This document shows positions 17,395-26,718 of a DNA stretch of 64,000 nucleotides, in pieces. The first letter of the stretch is position 1, and the number at the start of each line of letters is the position of its first letter. The notes beneath the pieces were generated by a model. That model made no database searches. It saw only the letters and a program-made list of their open reading frames with translations, and was not told the DNA's origin. This DNA comes from Shewanella pneumatophori (GTDB taxonomy: Bacteria > Pseudomonadota > Gammaproteobacteria > Enterobacterales > Shewanellaceae), in assembly GCF_023283895.1 (NCBI RefSeq), contig NZ_JAKILB010000018.1, forward strand, positions 1-64,000. Reading direction: 5' to 3'. The translations under genes and the position numbers were made by a program.

Positions 17395-18852
17395 TTAGTT
17401 TTTCCAAAAGGTCGGAGTAAACAAAATTAATAGCGTAAACACCTCTAAACGACCAAATAGCATGGCAAACAATAGCACCCACTTTTCACCATCGCCAATA
17501 CTGGCATAGTTACTGGCGACTTCACCGAGTCCCGGGCCTAAGTTATTTAAACAAGCTGCTGTAGCACTAAACGCAGTAATCGCATCCATGCCTTGCGCCA
17601 TCAAAATAAGCATACAAACTACAAATACTAAGGCGTAAGCAGAGAAGAAACCCCACACCGCATCAATGACCCTGTCAGGCAGTGCATTACCACTGATACG
17701 AATAGAGAACATGCCACGAGGATGTACTAGACGCTTAAGTTCACGCGAGCCTTGTAGTAACAACAAAATCACGCGAATAACTTTAATACCACCAGCAGTT
17801 GAACCACCACTACCACCAATAAAACTAGAGAAAATAAGTAGAATTGGCAAAAACAGCGGCCAAGCATGGAAACTCTCGGTACCAAAGCCCGCAGTTGTAG
17901 AAATAGAAACGGCCTGGAACAGTGCGTAATCAAAGGTTTCTTCGGCAGAGTCGTAAATACCAGAGCCGTATAATGTTGCAAAACAGATTGCGGTTAGCAC
18001 CAACTGAATAGCAATTAACACCTTAAACTCAGCGTCTCTAAAGTAGACTCTAAGGTTAATACCACGGCGAGAGAATGCGGCAAAATGCAGGCTAAAGTTA
18101 AGTGCGGCAATTAATAAAAATACCACACAAATCATATTGATTGTCGGGCTGTCAAAGTAACCCATACTGGCATCATGGGTAGAGAAACCACCAATGGCAA
18201 TGGTTGAGAATGAGTGACAAATCGCATCAAACACATCCATACCTGCTAGCCAATAAGCGACAGCACATGCCACCGTTAGCGCCAAATAGATATACCAAAG
18301 GGCTTTAGCGGTTTCGGCAATCCTCGGGGTCATCTTACTGTCTTTCACCGGCCCCGGCATTTCAGCCCGATACAGCTGCATACCACCGACACCAAGCACC
18401 GGCAAAATAGCCACCGCCAATACAATGATCCCCATACCGCCTAGCCATTGCAGCAAATGTCGATAAAACAAAATAGCTTTAGGTAGGCTGTCTAGGCCAA
18501 CAATAACCGTGGCACCAGTAGTAGTAAGCGCGGAGAAGGATTCAAAAAAACTGTCTGTTAAGCTCAGCGATGGCTGACCGGAGAAAATAAATGGCACCGC
18601 ACCAATAGAGCCTAGTACCACCCAAAACAACACCACCAGCAAGAAACCCTCTCTGGTACGTAGATCTTTGCGGTGTGCACGGTTGGGATACCAAAGCGTA
18701 AAACCTAAAATCAAGCACAATACAAATGCCTGAATAAACGCCATACCGCCGCCATCTTTATAGATAACAGCAACGACCGCCGGTGGAAGTAAAGATAAAG
18801 AAAACAGCCCCATTAACAGGCCAGTAATTCTTATAATTGTTCGATATTGCAT
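17395..18852 (-). CDS. trkH: Trk potassium transporter membrane subunit TrkH (copy 2)
   Basis: A 485-residue SKT-family membrane protein with filter repeats ALTTTGATV, IAIGGFSTH, STTAGFGTE and NNLGPGLGE. The N-terminus (MQYRTIIRITGLLMGLFSL) and the synteny with yigZ and pepQ match E. coli TrkH. It needs a TrkA subunit, and the only one in the window is the gene at 12544. The two TrkH proteins probably share this TrkA, or differ in ion preference or affinity; this is inference. Confidence 0.95.
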   Translation of the reverse strand: MQYRTIIRITGLLMGLFSLSLLPPAVVAVIYKDGGGMAFIQAFVLCLILGFTLWYPNRAHRKDLRTREGFLLVVLFWVVLGSIGAVPFIFSGQPSLSLTDSFFESFSALTTTGATVIVGLDSLPKAILFYRHLLQWLGGMGIIVLAVAILPVLGVGGMQLYRAEMPGPVKDSKMTPRIAETAKALWYIYLALTVACAVAYWLAGMDVFDAICHSFSTIAIGGFSTHDASMGYFDSPTINMICVVFLLIAALNFSLHFAAFSRRGINLRVYFRDAEFKVLIAIQLVLTAICFATLYGSGIYDSAEETFDYALFQAVSISTTAGFGTESFHAWPLFLPILLIFSSFIGGSGGSTAGGIKVIRVILLLLQGSRELKRLVHPRGMFSIRISGNALPDRVIDAVWGFFSAYALVFVVCMLILMAQGMDAITAFSATAACLNNLGPGLGEVASNYASIGDGEKWVLLFAMLFGRLEVFTLLILFTPTFWKN

Positions 18853-18945
18853 TGATTCCCATTACCCGCGTTCAGCTAACGCGCACTTAACACTCTTAAT
18901 TTATTAAATTTATCGCTTCAATTGCTGGCATTAATCTACAAGTTA

Positions 18946-19596
18946 TTATTCGGCGTATATCGCCTTTAACTGGCCTTTACTCATAGTCGCCAAATCAATA
19001 TTTAGCTGCGCCTTAAACGCTTTCGGTATAGCAAATTGAATCACTATATTGTCGCTAAACTGTTTATCATCAATCACCACGTCATATTGGGCAAAAATAT
19101 GCTCTACATCTTTGAGTTGATGATAATCACACACTAGCGTTGCCGGATAGCGGATCTGCTTTAACTGCGTTTCAAGTTGTGGGATAGCCTGCTTAATACC
19201 AGAGCTATATGCTCGAACTAATCCGCCCACACCGAGTTTGGTACCACCAAAATAACGAATAACTATGGCACCTAACTCGCCAATATTGGCACCTTGCAAT
19301 GCCGCTAACATTGGTCGACCTGCACTACCTGAAGGTTCACCATCGTCACTTGAACCTATATTGATGCTATCGCTTGGCGCACCAGCAACAAAAGCATAGC
19401 AATAATGGTTCGCTCCGGGATACTCCACCTTCAAGTTGGTGAGTACACACTTCAAATCTTCAAGCGACTGACAATGAAACAGAAAAGAGATAAAGCGACT
19501 ATGCTTTATCTCTTCTTCTATCAGTAAATCAGCCGCTGGAATGAGATAACTTTCACTCAAAATTGTTTTCTCAATAAATAAAAGCTTATCGCTCAA
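18946..19596 (-). CDS. yigZ: IMPACT family protein YigZ
   Basis: A 216-residue cytosolic protein of the UPF0029/IMPACT family. The N-terminal domain has SRFISFLFHC and the glycine-rich block SSDDGEPSGSAGRPMLAAL, followed by VRYFGGTKLGVGGLVRAYSS. A C-terminal DUF1949-type domain follows. Eukaryotic IMPACT regulates Gcn2; the bacterial role is not established. Family members usually start about 12 residues later (near SESYLIP), so a TTG start at 19560 is possible. It lies between pepQ and trkH. Confidence 0.93.
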   Translation of the reverse strand: MSDKLLFIEKTILSESYLIPAADLLIEEEIKHSRFISFLFHCQSLEDLKCVLTNLKVEYPGANHYCYAFVAGAPSDSINIGSSDDGEPSGSAGRPMLAALQGANIGELGAIVIRYFGGTKLGVGGLVRAYSSGIKQAIPQLETQLKQIRYPATLVCDYHQLKDVEHIFAQYDVVIDDKQFSDNIVIQFAIPKAFKAQLNIDLATMSKGQLKAIYAE

Positions 19597-19610
19597 ATAC
19601 AGCTAAATAA

Positions 19611-20933
19611 TTAGCGATTTAAACCTAAATCTCGAGTCATATTCTCAACTCGATCACCATGAATAATCACATTATCTTCAATACGAATACCGCCAAATGG
19701 ACGTAAGATATCAATCGTATTCCAGTTAACTTGCGCTTGACGCTTATCTTGCTTCAAGCCCGCTAATAGTGAATCAATAATGTAAACACCCGGCTCAATT
19801 GTCAGTACCTGATTTACATCTAACTCACGCGTACAACGTAAGAAAGGATGCGCCTCTGGTGAAGCAATATGAGTACCTTTATCATCAGCTAGGAAACCGC
19901 CCATATCGTGGACTTGGATCCCCAACATATGGCCTAAACCGTGCGGGAAAAATACGCTAGTAATGCCCTGCTCAACCAGCCCCTGCACATCGCCGCTGAC
20001 AATATCAAAATCCAACAAGATCTGCGCTAACTTATAATGAGTTTCGACGTGCAATTGCACATAGCTCACACCTGGCTTCATCATATTGATGATCTGCAGC
20101 TGCAAATTATCCATTGCCGTAATCAAGTCGTCGAAAATATTCTTCTCGAATGCATAGCTACGAGTAATGTCAGACGCATAACCATTAAAGTTTGCACCAG
20201 CGTCAATTAAAAATGAACGGCGCTGTGCTGGTGACTTCTGCTCTAGCGCTGTGTAATGCAAAATCGCCGCATTTTCGTTTAAAGCAACAATACTGCCGTA
20301 AGGAACTTGGTTCTCGCCTTGCGACACAGCAGACAAATACACCTGCAAGATTTCAAACTCACTTGCACCATTATAAAAAGCAGTCTTGGCCGCTTGATGC
20401 CCGGTCACCGCTATTACGTTTGATTGGCGCATACACACCAACTCATAGTCAGTTTTGCTAGCGCGGTGATAGTTAAGGTAACTTAGAACTGAATCAGGAT
20501 TGCGAGAAGTAAAACCAAGTACGTCGGCAACATCTAAATGCTCACCAATATAAGCCCAATTTTCAATATCTTTAGGTAGATACTCAGCAACTTTATCAGC
20601 CTTAGTTAAAAACTTAATATCGACATGTTCAGACCAATATTCCGTTGGTTCTGCCGACACTTTATGCCAAAAATCAACTGGGCGATAAAATATTAATAGT
20701 GGTTTATCAGTACCGTTAACCACCAACCAAGAGTTTGGATTATCAGTTACTGGTAACCAAGCTTTAAAGTGTGGATTCACTTTAAATGGATAATCTAAAT
20801 CATCTAAAAATTGTCTGTGTGGCTGACCAGAGTGGATGACTAAGCCTGATAAATTTTCGCGGGAAGTGATTTCGCTAACACGACGATTAAGAACTTGAAG
20901 ATGGTCGTGATACAGATGCGCTAACTGTTCCAT
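19611..20933 (-). CDS. pepQ: Xaa-Pro dipeptidase
   Basis: PepQ cleaves dipeptides with C-terminal proline. From the ATG at 20933 (MEQLAHLYHDHL) the protein has 440 residues and aligns with E. coli PepQ from its first residue. The frame is open to 20975, without added similarity. The pita-bread metallopeptidase core shows the metal ligands in LIDAGANFNGYASDITRSY, HGLGHMLGIQVHD, TIEPG and GGIRIEDN. It is divergent from fadBA, as in E. coli. Confidence 0.96.
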   Translation of the reverse strand: MEQLAHLYHDHLQVLNRRVSEITSRENLSGLVIHSGQPHRQFLDDLDYPFKVNPHFKAWLPVTDNPNSWLVVNGTDKPLLIFYRPVDFWHKVSAEPTEYWSEHVDIKFLTKADKVAEYLPKDIENWAYIGEHLDVADVLGFTSRNPDSVLSYLNYHRASKTDYELVCMRQSNVIAVTGHQAAKTAFYNGASEFEILQVYLSAVSQGENQVPYGSIVALNENAAILHYTALEQKSPAQRRSFLIDAGANFNGYASDITRSYAFEKNIFDDLITAMDNLQLQIINMMKPGVSYVQLHVETHYKLAQILLDFDIVSGDVQGLVEQGITSVFFPHGLGHMLGIQVHDMGGFLADDKGTHIASPEAHPFLRCTRELDVNQVLTIEPGVYIIDSLLAGLKQDKRQAQVNWNTIDILRPFGGIRIEDNVIIHGDRVENMTRDLGLNR

Positions 20934-21297
20934 GAGGGTTACCCTATTGTTATTATTTAGCCAAATTTTCGACATCGACCCAGTCTAACACATAGACAAT
21001 TAAAATTTTTCTTCAAACACATTATTCGCTAAAGCGGCTAAACTCTAGCGAGCAAAGATAAAATATAAACATCAATTTTATTGCTATAAGCGTATGATTT
21101 TATTTGATCTACTAATAAGGAATAAAAATAACTAAACGACCGTTTAAATTGGGTGTTGTAATTTTTTGTGATTAGTCGCACACTGAATAGCAACTGGTCA
21201 AATGATGGCCTAGGCTGCTGTGACAAAGAAGGTTACATTCGGACAATAAAATCATTAATGATCTGGATAGTGAACCTAAGCTAAAAGGAAGCAAGCA
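20934..21297. other. Intergenic region pepQ-fadB
   Basis: This 364-base gap between divergent genes contains both promoters. It holds one PsrA-like dyad (21133-21146) and a FadR-like half site AACTGGTC (21192-21199). No convincing small gene is seen. Confidence 0.5.
21133..21146. promoter_or_regulatory. Candidate PsrA-type operator upstream of fadBA
   Basis: TAAACGACCGTTTA is a dyad with AAAC-N4-GTTT, the core of the PsrA consensus (G/C)AAAC-N2-4-GTTT(G/C). PsrA-type TetR regulators repress fatty-acid degradation genes in pseudomonads and, as I recall, in Shewanella. The outer bases are T/A instead of G/C, so the match is partial. Confidence 0.35.
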
Positions 21298-23451
21298 ATG
21301 ATCTACCAAAGCCCTACAATTGAGGTTGAGTTACTCGAAAATAATATCGCGCACTTGTGTTTTAACGCACAAGGCTCAGTAAATAAGTTAGACCGAGCAA
21401 CCCTCGACTCACTAAATGCTGCACTCGATAGCATTCAACAAGATTCTAGTATTAAAGCGTTAATGCTTAGCTCAGCCAAAGATGCCTTTATCGTTGGTGC
21501 TGACATCACCGAATTTCTAGGGCTTTTTGCTGAAGACGATACTGTTTTACAGTCTTGGATTGAGCAAGCCAATGATGTATTTAATAAATTAGAAGACTTA
21601 CCTTTTCCAACATTGTCAGCGATTAACGGTTTTGCGTTAGGCGGCGGTTGCGAAACAATTCTTGCTACAGACTTCCGTATCGCAGACACCACAGCTCGCA
21701 TCGGTCTACCTGAAACTAAGCTAGGTATTATCCCAGGTTTTGGTGGCACAGTTCGTTTACCGCGAGTTATCGGTACCGACAATGCACTAGAGTGGATCAC
21801 ATCAGGTAAAGATCAACGCCCAGACGCTGCACTTAAAGTCGGTGCAATTGACGCGGTAGTAGCGCCAGAGCACCTCAAGTCTGCAGCGTTAAAAATGCTA
21901 AATGATGCCCTAGCAGAAAAGCTAGATTGGCAAACTCGCCGCGCTAAGAAAAAAGCGCCACTCACACTACCTAAACTTGAAGCCATGATGTCTTTTGCAA
22001 CGGCTAAAGGCATGGTATTTAAAGTTGCCGGTAAACATTACCCTGCGCCGATGGCGGTAATTAGTGTTATTGAACAAGCAGCACAATACGGCCGCGCAGA
22101 GGCATTACAAGTTGAACATCAAGCGTTTGTAAAGCTTGCTAAAACCGAAGTTGCACAAGCGCTAATTGGTATTTTCTTAAATGACCAGCTTGTAAAAGGC
22201 AAAGCTAAGAAAGCTGGCAAGCTAGCCAAACCGGTAAGCTCAGCTGCGGTATTAGGCGCAGGAATTATGGGTGGTGGTATTGCTTATCAAAGTGCCAGCA
22301 AAGGCACGCCTATTGTGATGAAGGATATCGCTCAACCAGCCCTTGATTTAGGTTTAGGCGAAGCGGCTAAATTGCTAACGGCTCAAGTTAAGCGTGGTCG
22401 TTCTAATCCAGCCAAAATGGCAGCGGTACTAAATAACATCACACCGGCTCTCGACTATGCACCGGTTAAAGATGCCGACGTAGTAGTAGAAGCAGTTATT
22501 GAGCATCCAAAAGTAAAATCTATGGTACTTGCTGAAGTTGAACAACATGTCAGTGAAGATGCCATCATCACCTCTAACACCTCAACGATTTCAATCAACC
22601 TATTAGCTAAGAGCCTTAAAAAGCCTGACCGCTTCTGTGGTATGCACTTCTTCAATCCGGTGCACAAAATGCCATTGGTCGAAGTGATCCGTGGTGAAAA
22701 CAGTTCAGATGAAACTATTGCCTCTGTAGTGGCTTACGCCAGCAAAATGGGCAAAACGCCAATCGTGGTAAATGACTGCCCAGGCTTTTTCGTCAACCGA
22801 GTACTCTTCCCTTACTTTGCAGGCTTTAGTGGCCTACTAGCAGATGGTGCAGATTTTGCGGCTATCGATAAGGTAATGGAAAAGCAGTTTGGTTGGCCAA
22901 TGGGCCCTGCTTACCTACTTGACGTTGTAGGTCTCGATACGGGTCATCACGCACAAGCTGTAATGGCCGAAGGCTTCCCTGATCGTATGGGTAAATCAGG
23001 CAAAGATGCTATTGATGTAATGTTTGCAGCTGAGCGCTTTGGTCAGAAGAACAGTAAAGGCTTCTACCAATATTCAGTAGATCGTCGCGGCAAGCCAAAG
23101 AAGGATTTAGACCCAACTAGCTACGAGTTACTGCAAGCTGAGTTTGGCGAGCAAAAAGCTTTTGAATCAGATGAGATCATTGCCCGTACTATGATCCCAA
23201 TGATTATCGAGACAGTTCGTTGTCTTGAAGAAGGAATTATCGCTTCACCTGCTGAAGCTGACATGGGCCTAGTTTACGGCCTTGGTTTCCCACCATTTAG
23301 AGGCGGTGTATTCCGTTACCTAGATACTATGGGTGTGGCTAACTTTGTGGCGCTTGCCGACAAATACGCTCACTTAGGTGGTCTATACCAAGTAACCGAC
23401 ACTATGCGCGAACTTGCCGCCAACAATGGCAGCTACTACCAGCAGGCTTAA
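21298..23451 (+). CDS. fadB: Fatty acid oxidation complex subunit alpha
   Basis: FadB carries enoyl-CoA hydratase/isomerase (about residues 1-190) and L-3-hydroxyacyl-CoA dehydrogenase (about 310-715) activities for aerobic beta-oxidation. The hydratase site shows INGFALGGGCE and GLPETKLGIIPGFGG; the NAD site is LGAGIMGGGIAYQSA near residue 318, followed by HFFNPVHKMPLVE. At 717 residues it is full length. The thiolase gene fadA starts 18 bases downstream, and the two subunits form a heterotetramer. Confidence 0.98.
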   Translation: MIYQSPTIEVELLENNIAHLCFNAQGSVNKLDRATLDSLNAALDSIQQDSSIKALMLSSAKDAFIVGADITEFLGLFAEDDTVLQSWIEQANDVFNKLEDLPFPTLSAINGFALGGGCETILATDFRIADTTARIGLPETKLGIIPGFGGTVRLPRVIGTDNALEWITSGKDQRPDAALKVGAIDAVVAPEHLKSAALKMLNDALAEKLDWQTRRAKKKAPLTLPKLEAMMSFATAKGMVFKVAGKHYPAPMAVISVIEQAAQYGRAEALQVEHQAFVKLAKTEVAQALIGIFLNDQLVKGKAKKAGKLAKPVSSAAVLGAGIMGGGIAYQSASKGTPIVMKDIAQPALDLGLGEAAKLLTAQVKRGRSNPAKMAAVLNNITPALDYAPVKDADVVVEAVIEHPKVKSMVLAEVEQHVSEDAIITSNTSTISINLLAKSLKKPDRFCGMHFFNPVHKMPLVEVIRGENSSDETIASVVAYASKMGKTPIVVNDCPGFFVNRVLFPYFAGFSGLLADGADFAAIDKVMEKQFGWPMGPAYLLDVVGLDTGHHAQAVMAEGFPDRMGKSGKDAIDVMFAAERFGQKNSKGFYQYSVDRRGKPKKDLDPTSYELLQAEFGEQKAFESDEIIARTMIPMIIETVRCLEEGIIASPAEADMGLVYGLGFPPFRGGVFRYLDTMGVANFVALADKYAHLGGLYQVTDTMRELAANNGSYYQQA

Positions 23452-23469
23452 GCAGAAAGGATTAAAACA

Positions 23470-24633
23470 ATGAAAAACGCCGTTATCGTAGATTGTATCC
23501 GTACGCCAATGGGCCGCTCAAAGGCTGGTGTATTTAGAAATGTACGTGCAGAAACTTTATCTGCAGAACTGATGAAAGCACTACTTGAACGCAACCCAAA
23601 GCTTGACCCAAACACCATCGAAGATGTGATGTGGGGTTGTGTGCAGCAAACACTAGAGCAAGGTTTTAATATTGCTCGTAACGCTGCTTTGCTAGCAGGT
23701 ATTCCTAAGCAAGTTGGTGCGGTTACAGTTAACCGTTTATGTGGCTCATCAATGGATGCTTTACATCAAGCAGCCCGTGCCATTATGACAGGTCAAGGCG
23801 ACACCTTTATCGTTGGTGGCGTTGAACATATGGGTCACGTACCGATGAACCATGGTGTCGATTTCCATCCAGGCCTAGCTAACAACGTGGCTAAAGCCTC
23901 AGGCATGATGGGTCTAACCGCAGAGATGCTCGGCAAGATGCACGGTATCACCCGTGAACAACAAGATGCTTTTGCGGTGCGTTCACACCAGCGTGCGCAT
24001 GCTGCCACTGTTGAAGGTCGCTTTGCTAATGAAATTGTGGCAATTGAAGGTCACGACGCCGATGGCGCTCTGATTAAAGTTGATCATGATGAAGTGATCC
24101 GCCCAGAAACATCAATGGAATCACTGTCTGGTTTACGCCCTGCTTTTGACCCAGCAAATGGCACAGTTACCGCTGGTACCTCTTCAGCACTATCAGATGG
24201 CGCATCTGCCATGTTAGTCATGGAAGAAGAAAAAGCTAAAGAGCTAGGTTTACCTATTCGCGCGCGCATTCGCTCAATGGCGATTGCTGGCTGTGATGCG
24301 GCAATTATGGGTTACGGGCCAGTACCTGCAACCCAAAAAGCACTTAAACGTGCAGGCCTAACGGTTGATGACCTAGACGTTATCGAACTTAATGAAGCCT
24401 TTGCTGCGCAGTCGCTACCATGTGTAAAAGACTTAGGTTTAATGGATGTGGTTGACGAAAAAGTTAACCTAAATGGTGGTGCAATTGCACTTGGTCATCC
24501 ACTCGGCTGTTCGGGTACTCGTATCTCAACGACCTTAATCAACCTTATGGAAGCCAAAGATGCTAAGTATGGCCTAGCAACCATGTGTATTGGTTTAGGC
24601 CAAGGTATTGCGACTATTTTTGAGCGCCCATAA
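23470..24633 (+). CDS. fadA: 3-ketoacyl-CoA thiolase, fatty acid oxidation complex subunit beta
   Basis: FadA performs the thiolytic cleavage of 3-ketoacyl-CoA. It has 387 residues, the normal length. The nucleophile is Cys91 in NRLCGSSMDA; the catalytic histidine and second cysteine are in NGGAIALGHPLGCSG and TMCIGLGQG near the C-terminus. It forms an operon with fadB and ends before a strong terminator. Confidence 0.98.
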   Translation: MKNAVIVDCIRTPMGRSKAGVFRNVRAETLSAELMKALLERNPKLDPNTIEDVMWGCVQQTLEQGFNIARNAALLAGIPKQVGAVTVNRLCGSSMDALHQAARAIMTGQGDTFIVGGVEHMGHVPMNHGVDFHPGLANNVAKASGMMGLTAEMLGKMHGITREQQDAFAVRSHQRAHAATVEGRFANEIVAIEGHDADGALIKVDHDEVIRPETSMESLSGLRPAFDPANGTVTAGTSSALSDGASAMLVMEEEKAKELGLPIRARIRSMAIAGCDAAIMGYGPVPATQKALKRAGLTVDDLDVIELNEAFAAQSLPCVKDLGLMDVVDEKVNLNGGAIALGHPLGCSGTRISTTLINLMEAKDAKYGLATMCIGLGQGIATIFERP

Positions 24634-24671
24634 GCTTCAATAACACCATGCGGTTTCAAAACCGCAAACAC

Positions 24672-24701
24672 AAAAAAGCCAGCTTATGCTGGCTTTTTTA
24701 A
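24672..24701. terminator. Bidirectional terminator fadA / lytic transglycosylase
   Basis: Stem AAAAAGCCAGC and GCTGGCTTTTT with loop TTAT and T-runs on both strands, between convergent genes. Confidence 0.9.
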
Positions 24702-24714
24702 TTTTTTTAATCAG

Positions 24715-26043
24715 TTAAAGTCTATTCTGATATAACTCGATTCGACTACTTACCTTCTTCAAGTAATGCTTAGTCTCGTCGTAAGGCAGATTAGTTAATA
24801 AGTGTTGGTACACTTCATCAGGGCTCATTTTATTAATGACTTTAGATGCCTTACGGATATTACGTGCTCCATCAGCATTAAAGGCCCTTGCTACGTTACC
24901 AGCCCCGGTGTTGTATGCCGCTATCACGCAATACAAACGACTTTCGTCATTTTCTATCGACTTTAAATAACGCTTATTCAAGATATTTAGGTAGGCCGCA
25001 CCCGTTTCAACATTAATATTTGGGGTATAAAGTTCACCAGATGACATAGGCTCGCTTTTTTTCCTAACGATTTGGTTAACGTCATAACCAGCTGTAGTCG
25101 GCACGATTTGCATCAAGCCATATGCAGGGATCGGCGATGTCGCTTTAGGGTCAAAGCTCGACTCTGAGTGGATCACCGCCATAATCAGTGCCGATGACAC
25201 TTGCCACCTGTCACCCTCAGTTTGGGCAAAGTCGACCACCGCATTAGCACGAGAACTCAAACCGTTTTTAGCTAACGCGACCTTATATTCGACTATTTTC
25301 TTTTCGGTTAATTGCGCTTTCTCTTGCTGGCGATGCTGCTCATAATCTTCAGCTACGCTCTCAAGTCTTTGCTTGGCGCCTGCAAGGAGCTTTTTCTTTT
25401 TTTGTATAGAAACTTGCTCTATGAGATCAACAGAAAGGCTGTCGTTTTTAGTAAGCTGCGCTTTATCAGACTCTTTATCAATTTCTGTTAATTGCGCTTT
25501 TGTTTGAGCAATAATAACTTGCTTAGCCTGCTTCTCATTGGCAGCAGAAAACTCAACCTCAATAACTTTTATCTGAGCTTGTGTTTGTGGCTGTGCACTT
25601 GAAAGAGCTTTAGCTGCAGTGGAATCACCTTTCGCAACTAGCTGTTCAACCTGTTTGGTTACTTCAGCCTTAGCGGCTTGGTCAGATAAGTTGTTATCGA
25701 CCAAAACAGAAACCGTCAGCTCACCTTTATCATAATCAATCACGCTTTTAAGGTTTTGATCAGCAGAGTACTCAACATTTTTATGGGGTTGTGATACATC
25801 ACCAACACCCCATTTTTGGATAATTTCGGCGCGGTATTTATCAAAATCTTTGAGGTACTCAACGCGCCAGTGCTCATATTCAGCCATATATGCGAACACA
25901 AAGTCTTGATATTCCTTTTCTGTTTGCTGTTCACTAAGGCTGTTGTCCATTACTGCATCAATTTCTGCAAATCTACCAACAGCATTCGCTGTTGGCATAC
26001 TCAATAATAAGCAGGCCATTAAGCCTGTTAAACGAGTTTTCAT
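24715..26043 (-). CDS. MltC-like lytic transglycosylase
   Basis: A 442-residue secreted protein with a signal peptide ending near PTANA. The N-terminal part resembles the DUF3393 domain of MltC (WGVGDVSQPHKNVEYSADQ). A long, charged, Gln/Lys-rich stretch follows that is probably a coiled coil (about residues 110-250). The C-terminal SLT domain has the catalytic Glu294 in HSESSFDP, then GLMQIVPTTAG and AAYNTGAGNVARAF. It should cleave murein between MurNAc and GlcNAc in the periplasm. Unlike E. coli MltC it has no lipobox cysteine, so it may be soluble. It is the last gene of a five-gene leftward cluster. Confidence 0.9.
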   Translation of the reverse strand: MKTRLTGLMACLLLSMPTANAVGRFAEIDAVMDNSLSEQQTEKEYQDFVFAYMAEYEHWRVEYLKDFDKYRAEIIQKWGVGDVSQPHKNVEYSADQNLKSVIDYDKGELTVSVLVDNNLSDQAAKAEVTKQVEQLVAKGDSTAAKALSSAQPQTQAQIKVIEVEFSAANEKQAKQVIIAQTKAQLTEIDKESDKAQLTKNDSLSVDLIEQVSIQKKKKLLAGAKQRLESVAEDYEQHRQQEKAQLTEKKIVEYKVALAKNGLSSRANAVVDFAQTEGDRWQVSSALIMAVIHSESSFDPKATSPIPAYGLMQIVPTTAGYDVNQIVRKKSEPMSSGELYTPNINVETGAAYLNILNKRYLKSIENDESRLYCVIAAYNTGAGNVARAFNADGARNIRKASKVINKMSPDEVYQHLLTNLPYDETKHYLKKVSSRIELYQNRL

Positions 26044-26109
26044 TTTGAATCCCTTCTAATAGAAATAGACTAAAGCTGGAGGGGAATCTCCCCCTCCATT
26101 AGCAGTTCA

Positions 26110-26709
26110 TTACAGCTTTTGTAATGACGACAGTGCTGCGTCTAATTCTTCCGCCGCTTTTTTACTATTAAACTTATTCCAAAGTTCTGGATCCTTGTTA
26201 CCCGCTGCAGCGACAACTTTGGCAATATTCTCATCGTAAGTGGCTTTATCCATACCAACTAACGTATACAGTCCGCCACCTGGGCTACGCTGAGTCACAA
26301 TCACTCTGCTATTAGACAGCGTACGGCTGGTTACGTTTTTAATCACTGACTCAAGGTATTCATTTACCTCTTCCGATACTCCATCTGTAGATGATGAATC
26401 AATATTAGCGGTTGTTGCTTGCTTAAATAGCGTATTAACGTTGGTCTCAAATTGCTGTGCTAATCTAGCTCTCGCATCGTTGGTCGCCACATCACGCATA
26501 ATATTTAATCCAGCAACACTCTTCTTGGCGTAACCAACAGCGCCCATTTCAATGCCCGTAGGCATAACATCGCACACCCAACGCGGCGCTTCTGTTGCTG
26601 GTGAATCAGGATAGAAACAATCAATTTGTTGGACATCCTTGACGGTATCGTTACTTTGACAGCCAGCTAACATGGCGACTACAGCAGTTGCTACTAATAC
26701 TTTTTTCAT
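26110..26709 (-). CDS. LPP20/FlgP-like lipoprotein
   Basis: A 199-residue lipoprotein: signal peptide MKKVLVATAVVAMLAGC, with Gln after the cysteine, which favours the outer membrane. The mature part (PRWVCDVMPTGIEMGAVGYA then NDARARLAQQF) resembles the LPP20 family, which includes the Vibrio flagellar protein FlgP. There are further cysteines in the mature part (DCFYPD, WVCD) that could form a disulfide. It starts nine bases after the upstream lipoprotein gene stop, so the two are translationally close. Function is unknown. Confidence 0.78.
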   Translation of the reverse strand: MKKVLVATAVVAMLAGCQSNDTVKDVQQIDCFYPDSPATEAPRWVCDVMPTGIEMGAVGYAKKSVAGLNIMRDVATNDARARLAQQFETNVNTLFKQATTANIDSSSTDGVSEEVNEYLESVIKNVTSRTLSNSRVIVTQRSPGGGLYTLVGMDKATYDENIAKVVAAAGNKDPELWNKFNSKKAAEELDAALSSLQKL

Positions 26710-26718
26710 TTTATTCCC

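Noticed and set aside
21038..21226. Open frame of 62 codons upstream of fadB, minus strand
   Set aside because: The translation is low-complexity with no family likeness, it has no ribosome binding site, and it covers the candidate fadB operator region.
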